Shown here piece after piece: positions 33,482 through 41,051 of a stretch of 64,000 nt of DNA. The position numbers were made by a program, and so were the translations under genes. Source of the DNA: Labyrinthula sp. Ha (taxonomy: Eukaryota > Sar > Bigyra > Labyrinthulida > Labyrinthulaceae); assembly GCA_015227615.1 (NCBI GenBank), contig JAALGZ010000006.1:558001-622000 (forward strand), read 5' to 3'. Positions within the stretch are counted from its first letter, which is position 1. Each line of letters starts with the position of its first letter. The notes beneath the pieces are model-generated. The model saw only the letters and a program-made list of their open reading frames with translations. It made no database searches and had not been told where the DNA came from.

Positions 33482-35749
33482 TTAGATGGTGCCATATTTT
33501 TCAACAAGCTGATCAAAAACAGTTCTTCCTTTGCATAACTTTTCCAAGGTTTCGAGTAAAACAGACTCATCAATCCTAATCTGTTTCGTGGAGTCTCTTT
33601 CTCGCAAGGTAATGCCTTTACCGTTCAAAGTATCTTCATCCACAGTAAGTGCAAAAGGTACACCAATTTCGTCCATCCTGGCATATCTTTTTCCAATAGA
33701 AACAGAACTGGTATCGGACTCAACACTTATCTCACCTTCCTCTTGCAAGGCTTCTGTGATTTGATTCACCTTTTCAATGTACGCAGGTTTATTCTGCAAA
33801 GGAAAAACAGCACACTTTACAGGAGCTACAACTGGAAGAAACTTAAAAACAGTTCTGACAACGCCATCTTTGATATCTTCGTCCTCATTTCTCTTGTAAA
33901 ATGCGTGCTCTAAAACAGCGGAAAGAATTCGACCCATACCAAACGATGGTTCAATCACATGAGGATAATACGTTTCTGAAAACACTTTCTTTTCTACGGT
34001 TTTAAATGTGACCATTTCCGATGTAATTTCAAATTCCTCACCATCTACCTCTAGTGAAAAAATTTCTAAGGGTGCAAAATTATTACCTTCACACTTTTTT
34101 TCAATCTCGGCTATTAGTTTTTGAGCATTCTTCTTAAAAGTTTTACCGATTGCTCGTTTATCGAATTGTGGTTCTATTACTTGATCAATTCTAGGTTCAT
34201 CAAGCCTATTGGTAGCAACCAAAGGTACACCAGTACTTTCAGAATGGTTTTTTAAATCGTAGCATGATCTATCCGCAATACCGACGCATTCTACCCATTG
34301 ACCATTGATCATAATTTCCGCATCCCAACAATCTTGCGCGTAATGAGCCATTTGTGTTTTTAAGTGTTGTCTAAATCGAATTTTTTTCCCATCAATACCT
34401 AAAAGTTACTCTAAAGTTTGAAGTAAATACCAATTTTAAGAAGGAATTGCTGTGTACGAGCTATAAAGTAGGCGACAGTTTGGTTTTGAAGCAAGTGTTC
34501 ATCAATCGCAGCACCTATATTTTTTTTTAGCATCTTTCCATCTCCAACCTGGTTCTCTCTAGGGAACAGAGTAGCTTCAACATTAATTATCTTATCAAAC
34601 TTTCTGTGGTCTTTGTTTTCAGGATTAACAAAAAACTCGATTTCTGCCATAGGAAACTCACGAACACGTACTAGACCACCTCTTGGAGAGATTTCATTTC
34701 TGAACCCATTTCCGAGTTGAGCCACTCCGAAAGGCATCTTGCCTCCAGACCTTTCCAATAGTCTCTTGAAATTAACAAAAATTCCCTAAGTATTGAATTA
34801 AAATTTTTCCATATACTTGCGCAGTTTCTGGTCTAAGGTAACCAATTTTGTTGCCTTCTGGTCCAATAGCTGTTTTAAACATCAAATTGAACGGAAAAGA
34901 AGGTGATAAAGAACCACCAGTTTCAGGGCTAGTAATACCAAAATCTTTAAGCTGTTCATCAAGTTCCTTAGGTGTATAGGCGTCGGCTTGATTCTTTATT
35001 TTTAGCAACTCCTCTACTTCGAATCCTTTTGGATTAATCTTTACAACATCTTTTCCAGCACCTACACTAAATTAAAAAGACTAAATACTTTTTGCATCTA
35101 TAACCCTATCAATATGATCCTCCAATAACTTATCAGCACGAAAACATGATCCAGTTTGCTCATCCTTCACCATCAAATCCGTGAACCTCTGTACATGTCC
35201 ACTTGCTTCTAGCACTCTCTCTGGTGTCAAACAAGTAGCTGTTAGTTGCAATAAGTTATCAGTAATCACAAAGTGCTTTTTCCATATGGTCGAGATATTG
35301 TCCAGAAGACGTGATCCTTCAGGACCGAGATCGAAGAGGCCTTTCTCCGCACCATAGATTTCAAAAGCAGGAACAACTAGCATTCTCCTCAGTAGAACAC
35401 TTTCAAAAGTAGCCCTGTCAAACTCTAAAGGTTTAAGTTTTTTTTCTTCCGCTTGTAAAGATATTTTCAGATTCTTCAGTTTTTCTATTTCAGGAGTAAG
35501 TGTTTCAGCGTTTGCACCTGATTTTTTCATCTCACGAACTACGGAGCCTTGTTTCGTCACTTCAGCTCTTAAGCCTTCGATATCTATCGGATCTTGTGTC
35601 ATTATTGAAAAACTCTTAGGCGGAATTTGTGGCTTAAATGTGTTTTTCTTGGGTTGGTCGTACCTTAAATAGTGTAGTGCTGCAGATATTTTCTTCGTAT
35701 GTTTTCCTTGCAATATGTTTCCAAGAAAACTTTTCCCAATGATTTTCAT
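33482..35749 (-). CDS. GARS: Glycyl-tRNA synthetase, probably dual-targeted
   Basis: 725 residues in four exons: 35749-35089, 35061-34818, 34786-34431, 34398-33482. It charges tRNA-Gly with glycine and is a class II enzyme. A WHEP-like helical hairpin (about 53-105) precedes the catalytic core. Motif 2 is 'FRNEISPRGGLVRVREF', motif 3 'EPSFGMGRIL', with 'WDAEI' and 'GIADRSCYDL' in between, and a C-terminal anticodon-binding domain starts at 'VVAPVKCAVFPL'. Length is close to animal and fungal GlyRS. The first ATG (35749) opens a 49-residue basic leader. A second ATG (35602, Met50, 'MTQDPID') begins just before the WHEP domain. By analogy with eukaryotic GlyRS, alternative starts could give mitochondrial and cytosolic forms. 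It is convergent with the dehydrogenase and divergent from the YbeY-like gene. Confidence 0.96.
34399..34430 (-). other. 32-nt intron 3 of GlyRS
   Basis: Minus strand GTATTT...ACTTTTAG. Removal joins 'LLKIG' to 'IDGKKIRFRQH', a conserved GlyRS stretch. Confidence 0.9.
34787..34817 (-). other. 31-nt intron 2 of GlyRS
   Basis: Minus strand GTATAT...TACTTAG. Removal restores the class II signature 'RPETAQGIFVNFKRLL'. Confidence 0.92.
35062..35088 (-). other. 27-nt intron 1 of GlyRS
   Basis: Minus strand GTATTT...AGTGTAG. Removal joins 'VIDAK' to 'SAGKDVVKINP'. It is the shortest intron placed in the window; a retained copy would meet a stop. Confidence 0.82.
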
Positions 35750-35914
35750 TGGTTCATTTCATGAAAAAAATATGCAACCGATATATAACGGCATTGTTGA
35801 TACCTACTGTTAAGGTAGTTACAATACAAATCCCTTATACAAGAACACTTTGTTAGGTATCGTTAGGAATAGAATTGCTGATAAGAAACAAACTTCAAAG
35901 AGTTTACTCGGCAT
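35750..35914. promoter_or_regulatory. Bidirectional promoter region, GlyRS and YbeY-like genes
   Basis: 165 bases separate the two divergent start codons, so both promoters must share this space. AT-rich, with a 'ATATATAA' stretch near 35779. No other site identified. Confidence 0.5.
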
Positions 35915-36508
35915 GTGATGAGCTTCAAGTCCACAAAGAACTGGTTAAGACTGATAAAACAAAGTAGAATTCATAAATGCAATACATCGCAAGACTACAA
36001 TAGAATAAAAAAAATAACTGGCGAACTGGAACTATATGTGAGCTATGCAATAGACTTGAACTGGTTCCATAGACGAATGGTGGAAAGAGAGATTCGAAGA
36101 ACATTCATATCGTTTGAAAAGGTATTGCAACTGAAAACACGTACGGAAATAGTTTTGGATTTCATCTTTTGTGATGATGATTTAATTAAAGATGCGAACT
36201 TTCTTAACAGGCATAAGTGGGAGACAACAGATGTCATTACACTTACTTCGTCAGAGAGCTCTTACCTTAAGTTAATGTCCAAGACAGACACTGAACCAAT
36301 TTTTGCTGAAATTTATATAAACGTTTCTCAAGCAAAACGCCAATCCAAAGAGCTAAAGAATCTATACCTAGAAGAAATTAGATGGTTGCTGACTCATTCT
36401 TTAGTGCATGCTGTTGGTCTGGATCACGAGTCATCGCTAAAAGAAAACAGAAAATTCAAACAGTTAGAAAATATGGTCTCAAATAAAATTAGAGAACGCC
36501 TCAAGTGA
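35915..36508 (+). CDS. YbeY-like rRNA-maturation endoribonuclease (UPF0054), probably organellar
   Basis: 197 residues, single exon. The zinc motif 'HSLVHAVGLDH' has three His at 161, 165 and 171, the exact H-x3-H-x5-H spacing of bacterial YbeY (HGTLHLLGYDH). Upstream, 'NRHKWETTDVITL' (98-110) matches the N-x-x-[WYF]-x-x-x-[TD]-DVLSF block, and 'PIFAEIYINVSQA' (128-140) the following GDI-I strand. YbeY trims rRNA and supports ribosome quality control; in eukaryotes the relatives act in mitochondria or plastids. The basic start ('MMSFKSTKNWLRLIKQSR') could be a transit peptide. The N-terminal 45 residues are longer than in bacteria. Its stop lies 9 bases from the convergent zinc-finger gene. 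Confidence 0.85.
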   Translation: MMSFKSTKNWLRLIKQSRIHKCNTSQDYNRIKKITGELELYVSYAIDLNWFHRRMVEREIRRTFISFEKVLQLKTRTEIVLDFIFCDDDLIKDANFLNRHKWETTDVITLTSSESSYLKLMSKTDTEPIFAEIYINVSQAKRQSKELKNLYLEEIRWLLTHSLVHAVGLDHESSLKENRKFKQLENMVSNKIRERLK

Positions 36509-36517
36509 AAACCTGAA

Positions 36518-37507
36518 CTAAAGCTTTTTAATTTTTTTTTCTTTTTCCTGCTGTCTTTGACGAGCTTTCTGTGTGTACTTTTCCTGTTTTACAAAGTAGG
36601 AACATCTGATCACATGATGGAGAAAATAGTAAAGGTCTTCTGCTTTGTGTTCTTTAACGTCTTTGCGCTTAATGAACTGCCCACACTTGCACTCTATAAA
36701 TCTGTGCACACAGTCCTTCTGCATGTGCATTTGAACTTTTCCCTTCTCCAAGATGGCCCCACAGCCATTCCTGCACTCAAAATTGTTTTCCCTTTCAGAT
36801 CGCCTCTGGATCATTCGCTTCTTCTCTTTCTCAATCCTGCAATGAGTTTCAAGATGGATTTTTTCGTCACATGCATGAAACTCGATTTTACATCCCAGAG
36901 TCCCATTTCGACAAGGCATTATCCTGAACGCACATTGGACATTTTCATGTATAGGAAACTCATCACTAGTAAGGTTTGTTTCTCCACAGGCACTACATGT
37001 TAATCTGACTTCATTTTCTTTCTTCTTACTTTTGATGAAAGCATCTCGCTTCTTGAGAATTAGGCAGGTTCTTCTTCTTAGATGATCTTCAAACTGTTGA
37101 AAGGTCATTCTTTTTCCACACCCATCCGAGTTAAACTTCTGGAGTGCTGGAGAAGATTCCCGCTCACAGTAGACCACCCGCTTTTTACAATACAGCTGCA
37201 AGTGATCGTGAAGGGACATGTTGATGATCTTTGTTTCACATTCAGGACATTTATGCACCTTTTGTTTTTGTTTGTTTTCCTCTCGTCCTTTAATTTTCTG
37301 AAGGAGGAGGTTCCTCTTCTTCATTCTCTTGCAGGTATACTTTAAATGAAAAGATAAATCTTCCTTAACCACTAAGAGCCTGCAATCTTCCCTAGGACAT
37401 CTTACTTCTTTCTTTGGGCATAGATTGGCATTATAATGTCTCCTAATCTGAGGCAAAGGAATATCTTGGTAACAATCTTCACAAAGTGTAGTTTCGACAC
37501 GGTGCAT
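36518..37507 (-). CDS. TRAF-type zinc-finger protein
   Basis: 329 residues built almost wholly of repeated Cys/His units of the TRAF zinc-finger kind, with the C-x2-6-C...H-x3-4-C pattern. Visible units: C9-C12 with 'HYNANLCPKKEVRCP', then 'CRLLVVKEDLSFHLKYTCK', 'CPECETKIINMSLHDHLQLYC', 'CGKRMTFQQFEDHLRRRTC', 'CSACGETNLTSDEFPIHENVQC', and 'CGAILEKGKVQMHMQKDC' before a final finger. Basic linkers separate them, and the C-terminus is a Lys/Gln-rich helix. There is no RING or MATH domain, so it is not a canonical TRAF ligase. Such proteins usually mediate protein or RNA contacts. Function unknown. It ends in TAG at 36518-36520. Confidence 0.8.
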   Translation of the reverse strand: MHRVETTLCEDCYQDIPLPQIRRHYNANLCPKKEVRCPREDCRLLVVKEDLSFHLKYTCKRMKKRNLLLQKIKGREENKQKQKVHKCPECETKIINMSLHDHLQLYCKKRVVYCERESSPALQKFNSDGCGKRMTFQQFEDHLRRRTCLILKKRDAFIKSKKKENEVRLTCSACGETNLTSDEFPIHENVQCAFRIMPCRNGTLGCKIEFHACDEKIHLETHCRIEKEKKRMIQRRSERENNFECRNGCGAILEKGKVQMHMQKDCVHRFIECKCGQFIKRKDVKEHKAEDLYYFLHHVIRCSYFVKQEKYTQKARQRQQEKEKKIKKL

Positions 37508-37610
37508 CCGAAAATTATCGGTTAAGAAAAGTAGGAAAAGGGAGGAATTGCAGCATAACCATAACTCTCTGAAATTAATGTCTAAAGTCTAAACTACACA
37601 GTAAGATTTT

Positions 37611-38732
37611 CTAATACTTATATTCGCCTTCACGGAGCTTCATTCTTTCAAGGCCAGCACTCATTCTTGCCAAGCCTAACGTGTTGTGCATGAGCATGGC
37701 TATAGTCATAGGTCCCACCCCACCCGGAACAGGTGAGACAATACACCCGTTTGCAACAGCTTCCCTAAACTGCACATCACCTACTAGCCCCCCATCTTTT
37801 CCTTCATTTATTCCCACGTCAACTACCAAAGCTCCGGGTTTTAACCAAGAACCTTTGATATACTCAGCAATGCCAACTGCTGCTACAACAACATCACTCT
37901 TACTCAACAAATCTTTGAGATCCTCCTGACTGGTTGCTGAATGAACTACGGTGACTGTGCAATCCATGCTCAATAAAAGTTGGCTCATTGGCATTCCTAC
38001 AATGTTGCTTCTGCCAACTACAAGCGCTCTTTTCCCTTTGAATTTATACTTTGACCAATCTATCTGAATATCCACAACTGTATTAGAGTCGCCCTCCTCT
38101 TCTTCAATCTCTTTTTGCTGAAGCTCTGCCAACTTAGGTATTGATTTCTGAAGCAGTTTGACAACTCCAGCCGGAGTACAAGGAATAGCCTTAGGCGGAG
38201 ATCCACCTCTAAGGCACAGGTTACCAATATTCATTGCATGAAACCCATCAACATCTTTCTCTATAGATATACTCTCCAGAACCTTGGACTCATTTATATG
38301 TTTAGGCAAAGGCAATTGAACTAGGATACCGTGAATGTTTGGATCTTTATTCAAGGCATAAATTTGATCAAGCAAGTGCTCCTCGGTAGTGTCCGACGAT
38401 AAATTGACATCTACAGAATGAAACCCAAGCGACTTTGCTTTTTTTTGCTTCGTCTTTACATATCGCATTGAATCCTGTTTCTCACCAAGCAAAACGGTAG
38501 CCAGCCCAGGAACAATATTGTGACTAACGATAAGTTCTCTAGTCAAATTCTTCGTCTCCTCGTTTAAACTTTTTGCAGCTGCAGTTCCATCAAGTATCCA
38601 CTGCGGATACATCGTTTTAATCTCCTTTAACTTCAGGCCATTCAATTTTGTTAAAGACGGTGGTCGTCCCTGAACAATAAGATTTTTCGATACGTTTATT
38701 AAACCTGAAAAAACAGGCTTTAAAGCTGCCAT
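37611..38732 (-). CDS. folD: Bifunctional methylene-THF dehydrogenase/methenyl-THF cyclohydrolase
   Basis: 373 residues, single exon. It interconverts 5,10-methylene-, methenyl- and 10-formyl-tetrahydrofolate in one-carbon metabolism. Key residues are the Tyr91 and Lys95 pair in 'MRYVKTKQKKAKSLG' (catalytic Lys of the cyclohydrolase), 'GILVQLPLP', 'DVDGFHAMN', the cofactor segment 'GKRALVVGRSNIVGMPMSQLL', and C-terminal 'PVPGGVGPMTIAML'. The N-terminal 40 residues are basic and Ser/Asn-rich, consistent with a mitochondrial or plastid leader. An acidic insert ('QKEIEEEEGDSNTVVDIQID') lies between the substrate and cofactor parts, lengthening it over bacterial FolD. There is no formyl-THF synthetase domain. 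It is divergent from the Ser/Thr/Pro-rich gene, sharing a 249-base promoter region. Confidence 0.97.
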   Translation of the reverse strand: MAALKPVFSGLINVSKNLIVQGRPPSLTKLNGLKLKEIKTMYPQWILDGTAAAKSLNEETKNLTRELIVSHNIVPGLATVLLGEKQDSMRYVKTKQKKAKSLGFHSVDVNLSSDTTEEHLLDQIYALNKDPNIHGILVQLPLPKHINESKVLESISIEKDVDGFHAMNIGNLCLRGGSPPKAIPCTPAGVVKLLQKSIPKLAELQQKEIEEEEGDSNTVVDIQIDWSKYKFKGKRALVVGRSNIVGMPMSQLLLSMDCTVTVVHSATSQEDLKDLLSKSDVVVAAVGIAEYIKGSWLKPGALVVDVGINEGKDGGLVGDVQFREAVANGCIVSPVPGGVGPMTIAMLMHNTLGLARMSAGLERMKLREGEYKY

Positions 38733-38981
38733 TTGTTCACGTGTTTATTTCCTCTTAGTTTTAGATTTAAACGAATAAATTTACCATACTCTCCTTTAAT
38801 CTTTAACTGTTATCTGCTGTGTATCAATGTTATTTATCAGTTAATTTACTCTATACACTCTCAACAAGCAAGACAGTATTCGGTTTTAATTGGCTACCAC
38901 GTTTTTTAGCTGTTACATGATTGGACAATATGTTTTTCTGATTTCATCGAAAATATTTAGGAATAAAGCCATAAAGAAGAC
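38733..38981. promoter_or_regulatory. Bidirectional promoter region with two ATTGG (inverted CCAAT) boxes and an E-box
   Basis: The 249 bases between the divergent FolD and Ser/Thr/Pro-rich genes hold ATTGG at 38889-38893 and 38920-38924, 62 and more bases before the plus-strand ATG, and CACGTG at 38738-38743 just before the FolD ATG. Sites of this kind bind NF-Y and bHLH/bZIP factors in other eukaryotes. Use here is inferred only. Confidence 0.4.
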
Positions 38982-39932
38982 ATGAGCGAAGACGCAACAA
39001 ATAGTCCCACTTCAACGAAATCCACAACTTTTCCAACCAATTATCCTACAAATTATCCAACTTATATATCAGAGTTTCCCACTTCCTCACCATCGCCTCT
39101 ACCTACAAGTTCACCAAGTTTCGATCCAACTGCATCTCCATCAAGCGGTCAAGAAGAGACAGATTCTCCATCACAAAGCCCAACACCCTTGCCAAGCACA
39201 GAGGGGCATACTGTTTCACCATCTAGCTCACCCTCCTCAGGTTTCTCTCCATCTGTAACGGTTTCACCAACGAATACACCAACACCTGGGATTGAGACAA
39301 TAGGCAACGTGTCCCCTAATGCACAACCTAACTTTCTAGAGTCTGAGTTGTTTTTGCCGCTTCTTGGTGGAGTTTCGACACTAGTTCTTTGCTGCATATT
39401 TACTTTCATCTATTGCATCAGAAAAGGCAAGCGGTCAAAAAGAAAAAATTCTGTTAACAAATTAGAGGGTAAACTTTATGAGGAACCCCGACAGGTACAA
39501 GAAAATACCTTTCAGCAAAAGAATTTTTCATTTTCAGGGGCGTCAGACGATGAAAATAGAAAATCTAGAAGAAAAGTGTTTCTTGCCTCAGCTGAGGAAA
39601 GAAGGCGCTCGAGTATTATAAGCGATGAAAGAAGGGGTTCACTACTCTCTAGATATAGTTCAGGAAGAAGCGTTGGGGATTCTGTCGAGGTCTATATTCC
39701 AAAGATTGGCACTGATGATTTTTTGGTTAATTTAGCTCGAGTTCAACAACCTGAGCTACAGGTTGAAAATGAGCTTGGATATAGAGAGGAAAGTCTTCGG
39801 GGCATAGATGATGAACGGCAGTACTTCCAAGAAGATGACGGATACAACAGTCAGCAGATTCTAAATATTATTAATCACAATCGAGAACTTCTAGGTCTTG
39901 ACGAGGAAGAAAACACAAAACATCTAATTTAG
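38982..39932 (+). CDS. Ser/Thr/Pro-rich single-pass membrane protein
   Basis: 316 residues. Residues 1-115 are a Ser/Thr/Pro-rich stalk with PTNYPTNYPT, 'FPTSSPSPLPTSSPSFDP' and similar SPxxxPT repeats, likely heavily O-glycosylated. A membrane span follows at about 122-145 ('LLGGVSTLVLCCIFTFIYCI') and then a basic, Ser-rich cytosolic tail with 'RRSSIISDERRGSLL', suggestive of kinase sites. There is no signal peptide, so the stalk is presumably translocated by the membrane span itself, or an upstream exon is missing. SPT-rich stalks of this kind are common in diatom and brown-algal surface proteins. No catalytic domain. Confidence 0.8.
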   Translation: MSEDATNSPTSTKSTTFPTNYPTNYPTYISEFPTSSPSPLPTSSPSFDPTASPSSGQEETDSPSQSPTPLPSTEGHTVSPSSSPSSGFSPSVTVSPTNTPTPGIETIGNVSPNAQPNFLESELFLPLLGGVSTLVLCCIFTFIYCIRKGKRSKRKNSVNKLEGKLYEEPRQVQENTFQQKNFSFSGASDDENRKSRRKVFLASAEERRRSSIISDERRGSLLSRYSSGRSVGDSVEVYIPKIGTDDFLVNLARVQQPELQVENELGYREESLRGIDDERQYFQEDDGYNSQQILNIINHNRELLGLDEEENTKHLI

Positions 39933-40001
39933 ATATGCTGTTGCTTTGAGTGTATTTTAAACCGATAGTATTAGAAACATGTTTAAATTTAACCGTTTGT
40001 G

Positions 40002-41051
40002 TTAACAACTTTGGATAAACGAATTTTTAGACATAGAAAAAATAGCTTTTTGAGTTGCAACTACACTTGACATAATATCGGGCGCACTACCCATTCCTGT
40101 TGCTGTAATGGACACACCGGTTCTTCCCTTCAATCTTTGGGTGACGGAACCGTATACAAAGTTATTATCCTTGGTAAAGGAATTAAAAGTACTGTCGTAG
40201 ATCAACTTACTCCACGTTATGGTTGCTAGGGAAGAGAATTTGGTCAATGAAGCAACCAAGAAATGTTCCTCAGAGGAATACCTTGACTTGAGTCTCGTTA
40301 AAGATACTTTTTTCTCTCTAATATCGTCGTTCTCTTCCCAAAAAGCAGGATGAAGATTTGATTCTAAGTTGAGAACGTTCGAAGTAATTTCATAGTTCAT
40401 GTGGAAAGGATGATCAAAAGCAAAAGAGGTTAACAACTTCCAAGTGAGAAAAACATAGTGATCAAATGAAACACCCAGTGTATAATAATCAAAACGGAGA
40501 ATATTTTTGTCAACAGATTGGGATACACTCTTGATACGAATCTTAAAAGTCTTATCAGCAACTTTATCAAACTTTTTCTGCAGTTGATGTTTTAGATTCT
40601 GACTTTGTTGAAGTTGGTAGTTTGTCTTAGGTTTGTGAAATGCATGCTTCTTTTGAACACGAACAGAGGAAAGGGAGAGATATGACTCCTTTGTCGCTGT
40701 GGATAAAAGCGAAAATATACTCATCGCAGGGAATTTAGGAACAAGAGATTGAAGTAGTTGGAGCTTCTTCGCTAGAAACACATATTTCCTGTAAGCTTCT
40801 GTTTCTCGTCGAAGCTGTTCGTTTTGCTTCAAGAGATATGGGCTTAACCAAACTGACAGATGCCCATTGTTAACTTTAGATTCCAACTTTCTTTGAGCAG
40901 ATAGAAGATTTTGTGCTTTTTCCAAAAGAAAGGTGTTTTCTTTCTTATACTGAATAGTATTTCTGGCAAGGCTCTTTTCCTTTTCTTTCAAGCGAATACG
41001 ATATCTACGCACTGCGTCTCTCTTATACTCGGAAGAATATCTATTCTTCAT
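40002..41051 (-). CDS. bZIP-like DNA-binding protein with a long C-terminal domain
   Basis: 349 residues. The N-terminus 'SEYKRDAVRRYRIRLKEK' resembles a bZIP basic region with a tyrosine variant, followed by a coiled coil to about residue 60 and another at 80-105. Spacing of leucines is irregular, so the zipper is not proven. Residues 160-345 form a beta-rich region ('KTFKIRIKSVSQSVDKN', 'SLATITWSKLIYDSTF') of the size of the START-like domains that follow such bZIP regions in oomycetes, but I cannot confirm that fold. A nuclear regulator is the best guess. Single exon; convergent with the Ser/Thr/Pro-rich gene (69 bases between stops). Confidence 0.55.
   Translation of the reverse strand: MKNRYSSEYKRDAVRRYRIRLKEKEKSLARNTIQYKKENTFLLEKAQNLLSAQRKLESKVNNGHLSVWLSPYLLKQNEQLRRETEAYRKYVFLAKKLQLLQSLVPKFPAMSIFSLLSTATKESYLSLSSVRVQKKHAFHKPKTNYQLQQSQNLKHQLQKKFDKVADKTFKIRIKSVSQSVDKNILRFDYYTLGVSFDHYVFLTWKLLTSFAFDHPFHMNYEITSNVLNLESNLHPAFWEENDDIREKKVSLTRLKSRYSSEEHFLVASLTKFSSLATITWSKLIYDSTFNSFTKDNNFVYGSVTQRLKGRTGVSITATGMGSAPDIMSSVVATQKAIFSMSKNSFIQSC

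Noticed and set aside
36557-37003. 148-codon plus-strand frame
   Set aside because: Antisense shadow of the TRAF-type zinc-finger gene, whose Cys/His pattern is unmistakable.
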